NCBI GenBank assembly: GCA_963530295.1 | Contig: CAUSCF010000011.1 | Location: 1-64,000 of the forward strand | Source of the DNA: JABCPE02 sp963530295 | GTDB taxonomy: Bacteria; Bacteroidota; Bacteroidia; Flavobacteriales; Weeksellaceae | Length of the DNA: 64,000 nucleotides | Reading direction: 5' to 3' | Shown here: one piece after another, positions 17,126 through 25,311 of the stretch | How positions within the stretch are numbered: the first letter of the stretch is position 1 | Layout: each line of letters begins with the position of its first letter | Program-made: the position numbers and the translations under genes | Notes under the pieces: model-generated | Seen by the model: the letters and a program-made list of their open reading frames with translations, nothing else | The model's database searches: none | Told to the model about the DNA's origin: nothing

Positions 17126-17794
17126 TAATAAAATAGCATTGAGCATTTCTCGCTTTCCTTTAGGCCCTTCTAATTTTTGAACCTCAAAACCTAATTCGTG
17201 CAAAGCCCTTCTGACACTTCCTTTAGAAGAATATGTCGTCAAAAGTCCTCCTTTTCTCATTTTAGTTTTAACTAATTCAAACAAAGGCTTTTCCCATAAA
17301 TCTGGCTGAACCCTTGCTCCAAAACAATCATAATACACCAAATCAATCTCGGGCAGAGTTATTTTATCCAATTCAAAAAAATCAGTTTTTATCTTTTTCA
17401 AAAAGAAATTAGGTTGAATCTGAACCAGCTTTTCCCATTCACAGCTATGAATTTCATTATAAACTTCCTTTATCACTGGATTTTCAAACAATTTTCCATA
17501 ATCCAAATTTTGGGCTTCTTCCTGACTAATAGGATATTTCTCCAATGAATAGTAGTTGATTCTCAAATCCGTTGATTGCAAGAATTTCTGCAATGTTACC
17601 AAGACATTCAGCCCTGTCCCAAAACCCATTTCCAAAATGTTGATTTCTTTTTTATCCAGTTTTTCTAATCCATTTTTTATGAAAACATGCTCCGCCTCCT
17701 GCAATGCTCCATGGTGCGAGTGATAGCACTCATCCAGTTCTTCTATATAAAGCGTTCTGCTGTTGTCTCCTGTGGTTTTCACGATTCTTTTCAT
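17123..17794 (-). CDS. mnmD: tRNA U34 methyltransferase MnmD
   Basis: A 223-residue SAM-dependent methyltransferase that finishes the methylaminomethyl group on wobble U34 of tRNA. The N-terminus (LYIEELDECYHSHHGALQEA) and SAM motif ILEMGFGTGLNV (about 52-63) are diagnostic, and the catalytic Asp is in VYYDCFGARVQPDLW (about 152-166). It corresponds to the methyltransferase half of E. coli MnmC without the FAD oxidase half, as is usual in this phylum. The -7 promoter box lies only a few bases before the ATG, so the mRNA may be nearly leaderless. Confidence 0.93.
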   Translation of the reverse strand: MKRIVKTTGDNSRTLYIEELDECYHSHHGALQEAEHVFIKNGLEKLDKKEINILEMGFGTGLNVLVTLQKFLQSTDLRINYYSLEKYPISQEEAQNLDYGKLFENPVIKEVYNEIHSCEWEKLVQIQPNFFLKKIKTDFFELDKITLPEIDLVYYDCFGARVQPDLWEKPLFELVKTKMRKGGLLTTYSSKGSVRRALHELGFEVQKLEGPKGKREMLNAILL

Positions 17795-17798
17795 AAGG

Positions 17799-17806
17799 CA
17801 AAAGTA
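17799..17806 (-). promoter_or_regulatory. -7 promoter box of mnmD, very close to the start codon
   Basis: TACTTTTG on the reverse strand ends only 4 bases before the mnmD ATG (17794). If used, transcription would begin at or next to the start codon. Confidence 0.45.
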
Positions 17807-17829
17807 AAACTTATTTTAAAATAAATGAT

Positions 17830-17837
17830 TACCTTTG
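17830..17837 (+). promoter_or_regulatory. -7 promoter box of ilvE
   Basis: TACCTTTG, 27 bases upstream of the ilvE start at 17865, divergent from the mnmD box. No clear -33 element. Confidence 0.5.
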
Positions 17838-17864
17838 TAGTTCATCAATTAAAGTTTTATTACT

Positions 17865-18926
17865 ATGATTATTCAAAAAGTAGAAAAATCTCGCTTAGAG
17901 ACTATTGACAAGGACAACTTAACTTTCGGAAGTGGTTTTACAGACCACATGATAGTTTGTGAATACGAAAACGGAAAATGGGGTGAGCCTAGACTTATGC
18001 CTTATGGAAAAATGGAGTTTTCTCCTGCTATGATGGGAGTACACTATGGTCAGGCTTGTTTCGAAGGAATGAAAGCCTACAAGGACAAAGACGACAATGT
18101 TTTCTTATTCCGTCCAGAAAAGAACTTCGCAAGAATTAACAAATCTACCAAGCGACTCGCTATGCCTGCCATTCCAGAAGAAGTTTTCATGGAAGGATTA
18201 AAGGCTTTGGTAGATATAGAGAGAAACTGGGTGCCTTTCGGAGAAGGGTTTTCACTATATCTTAGACCTGTAATCTTCGCTACTGAAGAAGCGCTTATGG
18301 CTAGACCTGCTAACAAATATATGTTTGCTATCTTGGCTACCGTTGCTAAAAGCTACTACACAGCGCCTGTTTCTGCAAAAATATCTGACTACTACTCTAG
18401 AGCTGCGAATGGCGGGGTTGGATTTGCTAAAGCTGCGGGTAACTACGCTGGAGCATTCTACCCTACACAATTAGCAAACGAGGAAGGATACCAGCAGATT
18501 ATCTGGACAGATGATGCTACTCATAAATACTTCGAAGAAAGTGGAACGATGAATGTAATGGTAAGAATAGGCGACACTATCTACACTCCTAAAACTTCTG
18601 ATAGAATTCTAGATGGGGTTACCAGAGACAGTATTATCCAGCTGGCACAAAGAAGAGGTATCAATGTAGTAGTAGGCGACATCGCTGTAGAAGATGTAAT
18701 CAATGCCCATAGAAATGGAACTCTTAAAGAAGTATGGGGAGTGGGAACTGCTGTAGTTACTAGCTCTTTCGAAGCTATTGGCTACAATGATGAAAGACTT
18801 GAATTGCCTAAACTAAGCGAGGAGGAAAGTTTTGCTCTTACTCTAAAAAGAGACCTCATCAACATACAAACTAACCTAGCCGAAGATCCTTTCGGATGGA
18901 GAGTTTTAGTTGAGAAAAAATACTAA
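17865..18926 (+). CDS. ilvE: Branched-chain amino acid aminotransferase
   Basis: A 353-residue fold-type IV PLP enzyme that interconverts leucine, isoleucine and valine with their keto acids. The PLP lysine is Lys189 in FAKAAGNYAG, matching the K-x-x-G-N-Y motif of the longer (eukaryote-like) branch of the family. Other landmarks are HYGQACFEGMKAYK (about 64-77), FLFRPEKNFARIN, and the late DGVTRDSI and GTAVVTSSFEAI loops. Length fits that branch. It is a single gene with its own promoter box and a terminator, not embedded in a biosynthetic operon, so a catabolic or housekeeping role is possible. Confidence 0.95.
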   Translation: MIIQKVEKSRLETIDKDNLTFGSGFTDHMIVCEYENGKWGEPRLMPYGKMEFSPAMMGVHYGQACFEGMKAYKDKDDNVFLFRPEKNFARINKSTKRLAMPAIPEEVFMEGLKALVDIERNWVPFGEGFSLYLRPVIFATEEALMARPANKYMFAILATVAKSYYTAPVSAKISDYYSRAANGGVGFAKAAGNYAGAFYPTQLANEEGYQQIIWTDDATHKYFEESGTMNVMVRIGDTIYTPKTSDRILDGVTRDSIIQLAQRRGINVVVGDIAVEDVINAHRNGTLKEVWGVGTAVVTSSFEAIGYNDERLELPKLSEEESFALTLKRDLINIQTNLAEDPFGWRVLVEKKY

Positions 18927-18940
18927 TTAAATATTAAAAT

Positions 18941-18970
18941 AAAAATTCCTATTTCTTATGGGGATTTTTA
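18941..18970 (+). terminator. Probable terminator after ilvE
   Basis: Imperfect A/T-rich stem with one G-U pair (18941-18949 with 18961-18969) followed by T residues, 15 bases after the ilvE stop. Confidence 0.5.
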
Positions 18971-18984
18971 TTTTGCACTAAAAT

Positions 18985-19018
18985 AAAAAATCGCTTAGAT
19001 AAACTAAACGATTTTTTA
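18985..19018 (-). terminator. Terminator of the PepSY-like lipoprotein gene
   Basis: Stem 18985-18993 with 19009-19017 plus an inner paired segment, flanked by A and T runs, 25 bases downstream of the reverse-strand lipoprotein gene. Confidence 0.75.
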
Positions 19019-19042
19019 TAATTATTTTCCTTTTACTGAAAA

Positions 19043-19645
19043 TTAAGCAGCTGTACCATCTGCTTTATACTTAGCAACAGCTCCACCTTGGAATGTTATT
19101 GTATAAACATCAGCAGTTGATATTTCTATCTTAACAATATTAGTGATAGAATTTGCAGAAGCTCTAATAGCAGCATTAACAGGTGCTGGTAAGTAATTCC
19201 AAACTGAATATTTTAATACATTTGCCTTTCCATCAACATATGCCCATGTACCATCTTGTTTGAATCCAAGCTCAATTCCATTTGATAAAACTACATGATA
19301 AACAGCTCCATTAGCAGCGTTTGCTGTAGCTGATTTTGTCACAGATGTAACAGATACTCCTGTATAAACCTCTGATGAAGCAAAAGGATTTGGTGTATTT
19401 TTAGTAGTATAACCAGAACCTGCATCATAAATTTTTTCTCCTAACATTGAGGCGATCAAGTGATCTGCTTGTTTTGGAAGATCTGATCTCTGTAATGCTG
19501 GTGCTGGAGGTGTTGGAGTTGGAGTTGGTGTCGGAGTCGGAGTCGGTGTCACCTGTGCTTCTGGTAAACTATCATCTCTATTACAAGATACTGATGAAAA
19601 TCCTATTGCTAATAAGCAACCTAAAACTAAAACTGTCTTTTTCAT
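19043..19645 (-). CDS. PepSY-like lipoprotein with Thr-Pro repeat linker
   Basis: A 200-residue lipoprotein: signal with Cys21 after SSVS, then a linker made of about seven Thr-Pro units (residues 33-46), then two copies of a PepSY-like (PF11396-type) unit. The units are seen as SDLPKQADHLIASMLGEKI...VYHVVLSNGIELGFKQDGTW and LPAPVNAAIRASANSITNI...VYTITFQGGAVAKYKADG. Proteins of this type are often secreted or surface-tethered in Bacteroidetes, sometimes described as resembling beta-lactamase inhibitor protein; the ligand is not known. Single gene with a -7 box at 19680-19687 and its own terminator. Confidence 0.75.
   Translation of the reverse strand: MKKTVLVLGCLLAIGFSSVSCNRDDSLPEAQVTPTPTPTPTPTPTPPAPALQRSDLPKQADHLIASMLGEKIYDAGSGYTTKNTPNPFASSEVYTGVSVTSVTKSATANAANGAVYHVVLSNGIELGFKQDGTWAYVDGKANVLKYSVWNYLPAPVNAAIRASANSITNIVKIEISTADVYTITFQGGAVAKYKADGTAA
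19507..19550 (-). repeat. Imperfect 6-base repeats coding the Thr-Pro linker
   Basis: About seven consecutive Thr-Pro codon pairs form an imperfect hexanucleotide array inside the lipoprotein gene. A change by whole units would keep the frame and vary linker length. Confidence 0.7.
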
Positions 19646-19679
19646 TGTGTTCTAAATTTTAAATAATTAATAATATATG

Positions 19680-19687
19680 CAAATATA
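19680..19687 (-). promoter_or_regulatory. -7 promoter box of the PepSY-like lipoprotein gene
   Basis: TATATTTG on the reverse strand, 34 bases before the start at 19645; a TTTG lies at 19703-19706 but the spacer is only 15 bases. Confidence 0.45.
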
Positions 19688-19770
19688 ATATTTTTTTCGT
19701 AACAAAAAAGACTTTCATCATTTTTTAATATATTATTAACGCTCTGCTCTTTCCAAAATCAAAAAATAAG

Positions 19771-19778
19771 TATTTTTG
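19771..19778 (+). promoter_or_regulatory. -7 promoter box of uvrB
   Basis: TATTTTTG, 16 bases upstream of the uvrB ATG at 19795. Confidence 0.45.
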
Positions 19779-19794
19779 TAAAAATTAAGTTTTA

Positions 19795-21786
19795 ATGAAT
19801 TTCAAACTCCAATCAGAATACCAGCCCACAGGCGACCAGCCGCAGGCCATCAAAAAACTTGTACATGGTCTAGAAAACGGTGAAAAATACCAGACTCTGC
19901 TCGGAGTAACAGGCTCTGGAAAGACTTTTACCATCGCTAATGTGGTCAATGAAATCCAAAGACCCACTCTGGTTTTAGCTCATAATAAAACTCTGGCTGC
20001 ACAGCTTTTTATGGAGTTCAAAGAGTTTTTCCCTGAGAACGCTGTGGAGTATTTTGTCAGTTATTATGACTACTACCAGCCCGAAGCGTATATTGCCAGC
20101 ACGGGAACTTACATAGAAAAGGATTTGAGTATCAATGAAGAAGTAGAAAAACTCAGGCTTTCTGCTACGGCAAGTCTACTTTCTGGCAGGCGAGATGTGC
20201 TGATAGTAGCCTCTGTTTCATGTATTTATGGGATTGGAAACCCTACAGAATTCAATAAATCTTTGATAGAACTGGAACTTAATTCTAAAATTTCCCGAAC
20301 ACAGCTCCTTCATAAATTGGTAAATGCGCTCTATTCCAGAACGCTGAACGAGTTTTCACGAGGGACATTTCGTGTAAAAGGCGATGTGGTGGATGTTTTC
20401 CCTGCCTATGCTGATAGTGCAGTGCGAATACAGTTTTTCGGTGATGAGATAGAAAAAATACAAAGTTTTGACCCTGTTTCAGGGAATCTCATTTCTAATT
20501 TTGATAAAATCAATATCTATCCTGCCAATCTTTTTGCGACTTCCAAAGAAACGCTCAATTCTGCCATTCGGAATATTCAGGATGATTTGGTAAAGCAAGT
20601 TGATTTCTTCAAAGAAATAGACAAACCATTAGAAGCCAAAAGATTACAGGAGCGAACCGAGCTAGATTTAGAAATGATAAAAGAACTCGGCTACTGCTCT
20701 GGAATTGAGAATTATTCTCGGTATATCGATGGAAGAGCGCCAGGAACTCGCCCTTTCTGCCTTTTGGACTATTTCCCAAAGGATTTTCTGATGGTTATCG
20801 ATGAAAGCCATGTTACCATTCCGCAGATTCACGCCATGTATGGTGGAGACCGAAGCAGAAAAGAAGCTTTGGTGGAATATGGATTTAGGCTTCCAGCAGC
20901 GATGGACAACCGACCATTGAAATTTGAGGAATTTGAAGAAATACAGAATCAGGTGATTTATGTTTCTGCCACTCCTGCCGACTATGAGCTGGAAAAAACA
21001 GGCGGCGAATACATCGAGCAGATTATCCGTCCGACAGGGCTTCTTGACCCAATAATAGAAGTGCGACCGACTGAAAACCAGATAGATGACTTGATGGAAG
21101 AAATCCAAAAAAGAGCCGAAGAAGATGAGCGGGTTTTGGTAACGACTTTAACTAAAAAAATGGCGGAGGAACTAACCAAATATTTCACAAAATTCGGGGT
21201 TAGAACTCGTTATATCCATTCGGATGTGGAAACTTTGGAGCGTATCCAGATTATGCAGGATTTGCGCGTCGGCTTGTTTGATGTTTTGGTCGGTGTCAAT
21301 CTCCTCAGAGAAGGGCTTGATTTACCAGAGGTTTCGCTGGTTGCTATTTTGGATGCTGACAAAGAAGGAATGCTCCGCTCTCGCCGTTCCATGATCCAGA
21401 CTGTGGGACGGGCTGCGAGAAACATCAATGGTAAAGCCATAATGTACGCCGACAAAATCACAAAATCCATGCAGGCGACCATAGATGAGACCAACTACCG
21501 CCGCGAAAAACAAATCCAATACAACGAACGGCACGGAATTGTCCCAAAAGCCCTTAATAAGAAGATTTCTGAAACATTGGTCGGCAGAAGTAAAGATTTC
21601 CCAGATGCCAAATACACTCAAAAAGAAATCCTAAAACAAGCTACAGAACAGAAACAAAAGCACAGCACGGAAGAAATAGAAAGAATAATCGCCGAGAAGC
21701 AGAAAGAAATGGAAGCCGCGGCGAAAAATCTTGACTTCATCACTGCGGCAAGGCTGAGAGATGAAATCAAGGCTTTACAAGAATAA
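19795..21786 (+). CDS. uvrB: Excinuclease ABC subunit B
   Basis: A 663-residue helicase-like nucleotide excision repair protein that receives damaged DNA from UvrA and recruits UvrC. Visible are Walker A GVTGSGKT (37-44), the beta-hairpin region VSYYDYYQPEAYIASTGTYI (about 88-107), DEAD-like DESH (MVIDESHVT), helicase motif III-like VIYVSATPADYE, motif VI QTVGRAARN, and a C-terminal UVR domain (about 625-663) that binds UvrC. Length is normal. It has its own promoter box and stands alone; mfd, the other repair coupling factor in the window, is far away at the end. Confidence 0.98.
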   Translation: MNFKLQSEYQPTGDQPQAIKKLVHGLENGEKYQTLLGVTGSGKTFTIANVVNEIQRPTLVLAHNKTLAAQLFMEFKEFFPENAVEYFVSYYDYYQPEAYIASTGTYIEKDLSINEEVEKLRLSATASLLSGRRDVLIVASVSCIYGIGNPTEFNKSLIELELNSKISRTQLLHKLVNALYSRTLNEFSRGTFRVKGDVVDVFPAYADSAVRIQFFGDEIEKIQSFDPVSGNLISNFDKINIYPANLFATSKETLNSAIRNIQDDLVKQVDFFKEIDKPLEAKRLQERTELDLEMIKELGYCSGIENYSRYIDGRAPGTRPFCLLDYFPKDFLMVIDESHVTIPQIHAMYGGDRSRKEALVEYGFRLPAAMDNRPLKFEEFEEIQNQVIYVSATPADYELEKTGGEYIEQIIRPTGLLDPIIEVRPTENQIDDLMEEIQKRAEEDERVLVTTLTKKMAEELTKYFTKFGVRTRYIHSDVETLERIQIMQDLRVGLFDVLVGVNLLREGLDLPEVSLVAILDADKEGMLRSRRSMIQTVGRAARNINGKAIMYADKITKSMQATIDETNYRREKQIQYNERHGIVPKALNKKISETLVGRSKDFPDAKYTQKEILKQATEQKQKHSTEEIERIIAEKQKEMEAAAKNLDFITAARLRDEIKALQE

Positions 21787-21792
21787 TATTAG

Positions 21793-22245
21793 TTATTTCC
21801 AAAATTCATCGTGATATTCATCTTCAGCATGATGATGGATTTCATTTAATTTTTTTCCTACTTCGGCAAGCTGTTCTTCTGTAAGAATATTTTCCAAATG
21901 AGGGAAAAGCACCCGCTCCTCAAAACGAATATGCTCTGTAACTTTATCTGCATAGAGCGTAAGTAGTTCAAAATCCTCTACTTCGTTTAGGGTTTTCAGC
22001 AGTTCTCTTATTTCTTTATGCTCATCAAGGGCTCTCTGTGTCAGTTCATCATCAGAATAAGGAAACAAGATTTTCTCCTCTTCATCAAAATGGAAACTTT
22101 GGCTGTTGTCCCAGTGATAGTTTATGTAGTTTTTAATGCGTTCATAGGAAATATTTTTCTTAATTCCCTGCTTTATTTTCCAGCCGCTAAGCAGTCCAAA
22201 ATGGTGGTCTTGGGAAAGTGGAATTATATTTTTGTCTCTTTTCAT
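21793..22245 (-). CDS. Hemerythrin-domain protein
   Basis: A 150-residue all-helical cytosolic protein with a hemerythrin-type HHE fold. Probable iron ligands are seen in LSQDHHFGLLSG, HFDEEEKILFPY, LDEHKEIRELL, HIRFEERVLFPHLE and a His-rich C-terminal stretch (IHHHAEDEYHDEFWK). Such single-domain proteins bind a di-iron centre and are implicated in oxygen or nitric oxide sensing and iron-sulfur repair; the exact role is not evident here. It ends 6 bases from the convergent uvrB stop with no obvious terminator between them. Confidence 0.87.
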   Translation of the reverse strand: MKRDKNIIPLSQDHHFGLLSGWKIKQGIKKNISYERIKNYINYHWDNSQSFHFDEEEKILFPYSDDELTQRALDEHKEIRELLKTLNEVEDFELLTLYADKVTEHIRFEERVLFPHLENILTEEQLAEVGKKLNEIHHHAEDEYHDEFWK

Positions 22246-22266
22246 TTTGTTTTATTTTTAATGATA

Positions 22267-22274
22267 CAAAATTA
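22267..22274 (-). promoter_or_regulatory. -7 promoter box of the hemerythrin gene
   Basis: TAATTTTG on the reverse strand, 21 bases before the start at 22245; TTTG at 22291-22294 with a 16-base spacer. Confidence 0.45.
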
Positions 22275-22307
22275 GTTTTTTAACGAATACCAAATCACTG
22301 AAATCAT

Positions 22308-22315
22308 TAAATTTG
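22308..22315 (+). promoter_or_regulatory. -7 promoter box of the M3 peptidase gene
   Basis: TAAATTTG, 21 bases before the start at 22337, divergent from the hemerythrin promoter. Confidence 0.45.
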
Positions 22316-22336
22316 TAAAATTTTAAAATCAAAACA

Positions 22337-24349
22337 ATGAATATCCTTACCCAAAAATTCAATACAAAATACGAAACAGCTCCTTTTCAGGAGATTAAAG
22401 AAGAAAACTATTTACCTGCCTTTCAGGAACTTATCGCTCAGTCGGAAAAAGAAATTGATGCAATAGCAAACAACTCTGCCGAAGCCACTTTTGAAAATAC
22501 CATAGAGGAGCTGGCGTATTCTGGCGAGCAGCTGGACAGGGTTTCTAGTATTTTTTTCAATCTAAATTCTGCTGAAACCAATGATGAAATTCAGAAAATA
22601 GCACAAGAAGTTTCGCCTATTTTGACAGAATTTTCATCTAAAATTTCTCAAAACGAAAAACTTTTCCAAAGAATAAAAAAGGTTTTTGATGAAAAGGAAA
22701 ATCTTAACCTAAACGAAGAGCAGAAAACCCTGCTGAACGAGACTTACAAAGGTTTTGTCCGAAACGGAGCCCTGCTAAACGAGGAGAACAAAAAGAAATT
22801 AGAAAAAATAGACATTGATTTGTCTGTAAAATCGCTGAACTTTGGGCAAAATGTATTGGCTGCTACTAATGCTTATTTCAAACACATTACCAGCAAAGAG
22901 GATTTGGCTGGAATTCCAGAGCCTATTTTAGCACAATACGCCGAAGAAGCCAAAGAGCGAGGGCTGGAAGGCTATGCCATTACGCTGCAATATCCGAGCT
23001 ACATCCCAGCGATGACCTACGCAGACAACCGAAATCTGCGACAAGAATTGGCTTTGGCAAATGGTAAAAAAGCATTTGACGGAGGCGAGTTTGACAACCA
23101 GAAACTCATCAAAGAAATCATCAATCTAAGACAACAAAAAGCAGAACTTCTCGGCTACAAAAACTTTGCGGAATATGTTTTGGAGGAGAGAATGGCAGAA
23201 AGCCCAAAGAAAGTTTTTGATTTCCTAAATCAGCTTCTCACAGCGGCTACGCCTTACGCAGAAAAGGAAACTGCCCAACTAAAAGAGTTGGCAAAAGCCG
23301 ATGGAATAGACAAAATGGAGGCTTATGACCATGCTTACTATGCAGAAAAACTGAGAAAACAGAAATTCGACCTCAATGATGAAGAACTAAAACCATTTTT
23401 CCCATTGGAAAAGGTGCAGGATGCTGTTTTTGATTTGGCAGGAAAACTCTTTAACCTTGATTTTAAAGAAGTTACGGACATTCAGAAATATCACTCGGAA
23501 GTGCGTGTTTATGAGGTATTTGAGAACAACAGCCTAAAAGCCGTGCTTTATGTAGATTATTTCCCTAGAAAAGGCAAGAGAGCAGGCGCATGGATGACCA
23601 GCTTCAAAAATCAATGGAAAAAAGACAGCTCAGACTCACGACCGCATATTTCCGTAGTGTGTAATTTTTCTAAACCGACCGCAGACACGCCAAGTCTGCT
23701 GACTTTCCAAGAGGTAACGACATTGTTCCATGAATTTGGGCACGCACTGCACGGAATTTTGGCTGATACCCAATATCCTAACCTATCTGGAACTTCGGTG
23801 AAATGGGATTTCGTGGAGCTTCCTTCTCAATTCTTGGAAAACTACTGCTACGAGCCAGAATTTTTGAAAACTTTTGCGAAACATTACCAAACGGGCGAAG
23901 TGCTTTCGGATGAAAAAATCAAGAAAATCAACGAGTCTAAAAACTTCATGGAGGGCTATCAAACGCTGAGACAGCTGGGATTTGGTCTTTTGGATATGGC
24001 CTACCACACACAGCCCGAAGCCGTGCAGGACATCAAAACCTTTGAAACAGAACAAACCGAAAAATGCAGTCTTTACCCTGTAAATATAGAAACTGCAATT
24101 TCTCCAAGTTTTTCGCATGTTTTCCAAGGAGGATATTCGGCGGGATATTATTCCTACAAATGGGCGGAAGTCCTAGATGCGGATGCTTTCCAGTATTTCA
24201 AGGAAAATGGAATTTTCAATTCTGAAATTGCAAGAAAATACAAAACCCTGCTTTCCCTAGGCGGAACCCAAGCTCCGATGAAACTCTACAAAGCCTTCCG
24301 AGGCAACGAACCAAAAGTAGAAAGCCTCCTAAAAAGAGCGTTTGGGTAA
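22337..24349 (+). CDS. M3-family metallopeptidase (peptidyl-dipeptidase Dcp / oligopeptidase A type)
   Basis: A 670-residue cytosolic zinc peptidase. The catalytic motif is HEFGHALHG with His465, Glu466 and His469; the third ligand Glu lies about 25-30 residues later (VELPSQFLEN). The N-terminal helical half (TFENTIEELAYSGEQLDRV) and RPHISVVCNFSKPTADTPSLLTFQEV before the zinc site are typical of Dcp and OpdA. No signal peptide is present. It digests short peptides to recycle amino acids, in line with the peptide transporter and aminopeptidase found elsewhere in the window. Confidence 0.95.
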   Translation: MNILTQKFNTKYETAPFQEIKEENYLPAFQELIAQSEKEIDAIANNSAEATFENTIEELAYSGEQLDRVSSIFFNLNSAETNDEIQKIAQEVSPILTEFSSKISQNEKLFQRIKKVFDEKENLNLNEEQKTLLNETYKGFVRNGALLNEENKKKLEKIDIDLSVKSLNFGQNVLAATNAYFKHITSKEDLAGIPEPILAQYAEEAKERGLEGYAITLQYPSYIPAMTYADNRNLRQELALANGKKAFDGGEFDNQKLIKEIINLRQQKAELLGYKNFAEYVLEERMAESPKKVFDFLNQLLTAATPYAEKETAQLKELAKADGIDKMEAYDHAYYAEKLRKQKFDLNDEELKPFFPLEKVQDAVFDLAGKLFNLDFKEVTDIQKYHSEVRVYEVFENNSLKAVLYVDYFPRKGKRAGAWMTSFKNQWKKDSSDSRPHISVVCNFSKPTADTPSLLTFQEVTTLFHEFGHALHGILADTQYPNLSGTSVKWDFVELPSQFLENYCYEPEFLKTFAKHYQTGEVLSDEKIKKINESKNFMEGYQTLRQLGFGLLDMAYHTQPEAVQDIKTFETEQTEKCSLYPVNIETAISPSFSHVFQGGYSAGYYSYKWAEVLDADAFQYFKENGIFNSEIARKYKTLLSLGGTQAPMKLYKAFRGNEPKVESLLKRAFG

Positions 24350-24395
24350 GTTTGAAAATTATTTATAAAATAAGGTAAATTGATGAAATTTATCT

Positions 24396-24403
24396 TATTT
24401 TTG
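24396..24403 (+). promoter_or_regulatory. -7 promoter box of the lipoprotein gene at 24426
   Basis: TATTTTTG, 22 bases before the start codon at 24426. Confidence 0.45.
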
Positions 24404-24425
24404 TTTAAATTTTAAATTTAATGAT

Positions 24426-25172
24426 ATGAGACACTTTTTTATTTTATTATTTATCTGCTCTATATTCACAGCTTGTAATAATAGAGACAATGACACAACT
24501 ATTACCTCTATTTCTGAAGAACAGAAAATTCTTCCTATAAGATTTTCTGGAGAACAAAACGGAGAAATTATTGTAAGAAATTTCAATTATACAGGTAATA
24601 AATTAACTAATATAACAGATAAATACTCTAAAACTATCTTCAATTACAATAATGATTTGATAAGCAATATCAAATTTTTAGGAATTGATAATCAAAGAGA
24701 AATTAATTTCACTTATGATAATAACGGAAACTTAATTAAGGAAATAAGTGTAGAAGAAGAGGCTGTAGGTACAAACACTAAGAGAAAAATTGTAACCAAC
24801 ATAACATACACGCATAATTCTTCCACAATTACAAAAAACGAAACAGCTAAATACTATACAAATGATAGTTTCAATGGAGAAAATTCTTCTACGACTGTTT
24901 TCACACTAGATAGTGATAAGAAAATCATCTCTAAAGTTAGAACCTCTAAAAGTGAGCATAGCAGCAATCCTGACACATACAAAACAACAACCATATATAG
25001 CTATTCGCACCATAACCCTTCTTTCAAAAATATAACAGGGTTTAAAAATATTGTCTATTCAGGTTTTATTGGTTTGAGTTTATCGGGAAATATTGTTTCT
25101 GAAGAAATCACCCAAGAAGATTCTTTTCAAAATGTAATTGTATTTTCTTCTACACATAAATTGGATATATGA
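24426..25172 (+). CDS. Lipoprotein with YD-like repeats, apparently frameshifted near its end
   Basis: A 248-residue predicted lipoprotein: signal MRHFFILLFICSIFTAC with Cys17 as the lipid-anchor site. The mature part is Asn- and Thr-rich with repeated short beta units of the pattern NYTGNKLTNITDKY, NYNNDLISNIKF and TYDNNGNLIKEI, like flavobacterial secreted repeat lipoproteins of unknown role. The frame stops at 25170 with an abrupt HKLDI ending, yet the next 36 codons in the +1 frame continue the same type of sequence to a stop at 25278. A 2-base loss in the ATATAT tract just before the stop would explain this. AT-richer than its neighbours. It may be a pseudogene, a phase-variable gene or simply end early. 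Confidence 0.65.
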   Translation: MRHFFILLFICSIFTACNNRDNDTTITSISEEQKILPIRFSGEQNGEIIVRNFNYTGNKLTNITDKYSKTIFNYNNDLISNIKFLGIDNQREINFTYDNNGNLIKEISVEEEAVGTNTKRKIVTNITYTHNSSTITKNETAKYYTNDSFNGENSSTTVFTLDSDKKIISKVRTSKSEHSSNPDTYKTTTIYSYSHHNPSFKNITGFKNIVYSGFIGLSLSGNIVSEEITQEDSFQNVIVFSSTHKLDI

Positions 25173-25278
25173 TAACTCTTTTAATAAAGATAATTATCCT
25201 ACAAAAACAATAAGATATTATTCAGAAAATAACCAAAAAACAAAAAAAGCTGAAGTTAGTATAGATTATAACAAATAA
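25159..25278 (+). other. Out-of-frame C-terminal tail of the lipoprotein gene
   Basis: From 25168 the frame reads YDNSFNKDNYPTKTIRYYSE, then NNQKTKKAEVSIDYNK and a stop at 25276-25278. This matches the usual C-terminal ending of this lipoprotein type and is followed directly by the terminator. The frame is closed upstream at 25156-25158, so it has no start of its own. Confidence 0.6.
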
Positions 25279-25306
25279 AAAAATCCCTTTTTAAGGGATT
25301 TTTTTA
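25277..25306. terminator. Terminator hairpin, shared by convergent genes
   Basis: Stem TCCCTT/AAGGGA (25284-25289 with 25293-25298) extended by A and T runs. It lies between the lipoprotein gene and the convergent MFS gene. Confidence 0.8.
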
Positions 25307-25311
25307 TGTTT

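Noticed and set aside
19507..19550. Short tandem repeat as a CRISPR fragment
   Set aside because: The repeat lies inside a coding frame, has no spacers and codes for a Thr-Pro linker.
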